A DNA stretch of 5,809 nt from NCBI GenBank assembly GCA_959022875.1, contig CAUFAM010000086.1:1-5809 (forward strand), written 5' to 3'. Made by a program: the position numbers and the translations under genes. The DNA comes from an uncultured Oscillospiraceae bacterium. Its GTDB lineage: Bacteria; Bacillota; Clostridia; Oscillospirales; Oscillospiraceae. Of this stretch, positions 5,103-5,809 are shown in pieces. The notes under the pieces are model-generated. The model was given only the letters and a program-made list of their open reading frames with translations, made no database searches and was not told the origin of the DNA. How positions within the stretch are numbered: position 1 is the first letter of the stretch; every line of letters starts with the position of its first letter.

Positions 5103-5809
5103 TTATTCTCCTTTCAGGGCGGCGATGGCGGCTTCCAGCTCCTGGGCCGTCTCCACCGGATAACACTTGATGTCCTTGGCGGTCTTCTTCACAAAGCCGG
5201 ACAGGGCCCGGCCGGGGCCGATCTCCACCACGGTGTCTACCCCCAGCTCGTGGAGGCGGCGGATGGTGTCCTCCAGATAGACGCTCCGCTGCACCTGCTG
5301 CTCCAGCAGGTTGGCAATGGTGTCCGCCTCGCCCTTGAGGTCGCCCAGGCAGTTGAAGAACACGGGGATCTCCATCTCACCAAAGTCCACGCTCTGGAAC
5401 TTCTCCCGAAGGGCGTCTCCGGCGGGGGCCATGAGGGAGGTGTGGAAGGGGCCGCTCACCTTCAGGGGCAGCACCCGCTTGGCGCCCTCGGCCTTGGCCA
5501 GCTCTCCGGCCTTGTCCACGGCGGCGGCGTCCCCGGAAATGACAATCTGCCCGGGGCAATTGAAGTTGGTGCACTCCACCACACCCGCGTCGGAGGCCTG
5601 CTGGCACGCGGCCTTCAGACTCTCCCGGTCCATGCCCAGCACGGCCGCCATGCCGCAGGGGCGGCCCTGGACGGCATTTGCCATAGCCTGGCCCCGGAAG
5701 GCCACCAGGGAGATGGCGGTGGGGGCGTCAAACACCCCGGCGCACTGGAGGGCGGAGTACTCGCCCAGGCTCAGGCCGGCGGCGTACTCGGGGACAATGC
5801 CCGCCTCCT
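5103..5809 (-). CDS. fabD: Malonyl-CoA:ACP transacylase FabD (N-terminus beyond window)
   Basis: The last 234 residues of FabD are present; roughly 70-80 N-terminal residues are expected beyond the right edge, since the family is about 310 aa. The enzyme moves malonyl from CoA to ACP and so supplies the two-carbon donor for FabF. Visible marks in order: the nucleophile elbow GLSLGEYSA (Ser in LSLGE, about 5773-5790), the malonyl-carboxylate arginine in FRGQAM, the catalytic His in SGPFHTSLM, and the C-terminal EIGPGRALSGF. GLSLGE in place of GHSLGE is a common Gram-positive variant. The reading frame continues open to the edge, so an internal GTG at 5735 is not the start because it would remove the nucleophile. 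It is the first gene of the visible fab operon, 4 bp ahead of fabG; upstream neighbours may include fabK, acpP or fabH. Confidence 0.96.
   Translation of the reverse strand, partial: EAGIVPEYAAGLSLGEYSALQCAGVFDAPTAISLVAFRGQAMANAVQGRPCGMAAVLGMDRESLKAACQQASDAGVVECTNFNCPGQIVISGDAAAVDKAGELAKAEGAKRVLPLKVSGPFHTSLMAPAGDALREKFQSVDFGEMEIPVFFNCLGDLKGEADTIANLLEQQVQRSVYLEDTIRRLHELGVDTVVEIGPGRALSGFVKKTAKDIKCYPVETAQELEAAIAALKGE

Noticed and set aside
1..5809. Search for CRISPR arrays, tRNA/rRNA genes, insertion-sequence ends, phage or defence genes.
   Set aside because: None seen by eye; intergenic space totals only a few hundred bases and every long stretch is accounted for by core metabolic or cell-wall genes.

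Overview
The window looks like chromosomal core-genome DNA from a GC-rich Gram-positive anaerobe of the class Clostridia, most plausibly an Oscillospiraceae/Ruminococcaceae-type gut bacterium. This is inferred from three things: a fabD-fabG-fabF-fabZ cluster with a MarR-type regulator, a peptidoglycan polymerase (SEDS) gene fused to an FHA domain and followed by a class B penicillin-binding protein, and strong AGGAGG ribosome binding sites. The genus cannot be fixed from the sequence alone. All genes lie on the minus strand, so transcription runs from high to low coordinates.

Right block (about 5809 to 2146): type II fatty-acid synthesis. In transcription order it holds fabD (5' end cut by the window), fabG, fabF and fabZ, separated by 4, 20 and 2 bp, which indicates one operon. 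It loads malonyl onto ACP (FabD), condenses it (FabF), reduces the beta-keto group (FabG) and dehydrates the product (FabZ). The enoyl reductase, ACP and FabH are not in view and may lie upstream. After a 66-bp gap with a strong promoter comes a 150-aa MarR-family regulator, plausibly a FabT-like controller of the pathway. A Rho-independent terminator (2103-2136) closes the block.

Junction (2005 to 2145): terminator, a 12-bp perfect inverted repeat, and a promoter for the next unit, packed into about 140 bp.

Left block (about 2004 to 1): cell-wall synthesis. A 592-aa membrane protein carries an N-terminal transmembrane helix, a cytoplasmic FHA (phosphothreonine-binding) domain and a complete FtsW/RodA-type glycosyltransferase core. 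Its last 14 bases overlap the start of a penicillin-binding protein gene cut off at the left edge after 79 residues. The pair resembles the SEDS-polymerase/class B PBP pairs that build glycan strands and cross-link them, and the FHA domain suggests control by Ser/Thr phosphorylation.

No RNA genes, mobile elements, CRISPR arrays or large repeats were seen. Long plus-strand open frames opposite these genes look like GC-driven shadows. The most interesting features are the FHA-SEDS fusion and the regulator's self-contained promoter with a possible operator over its -10 box. Neither is clear evidence of a wholly new system.
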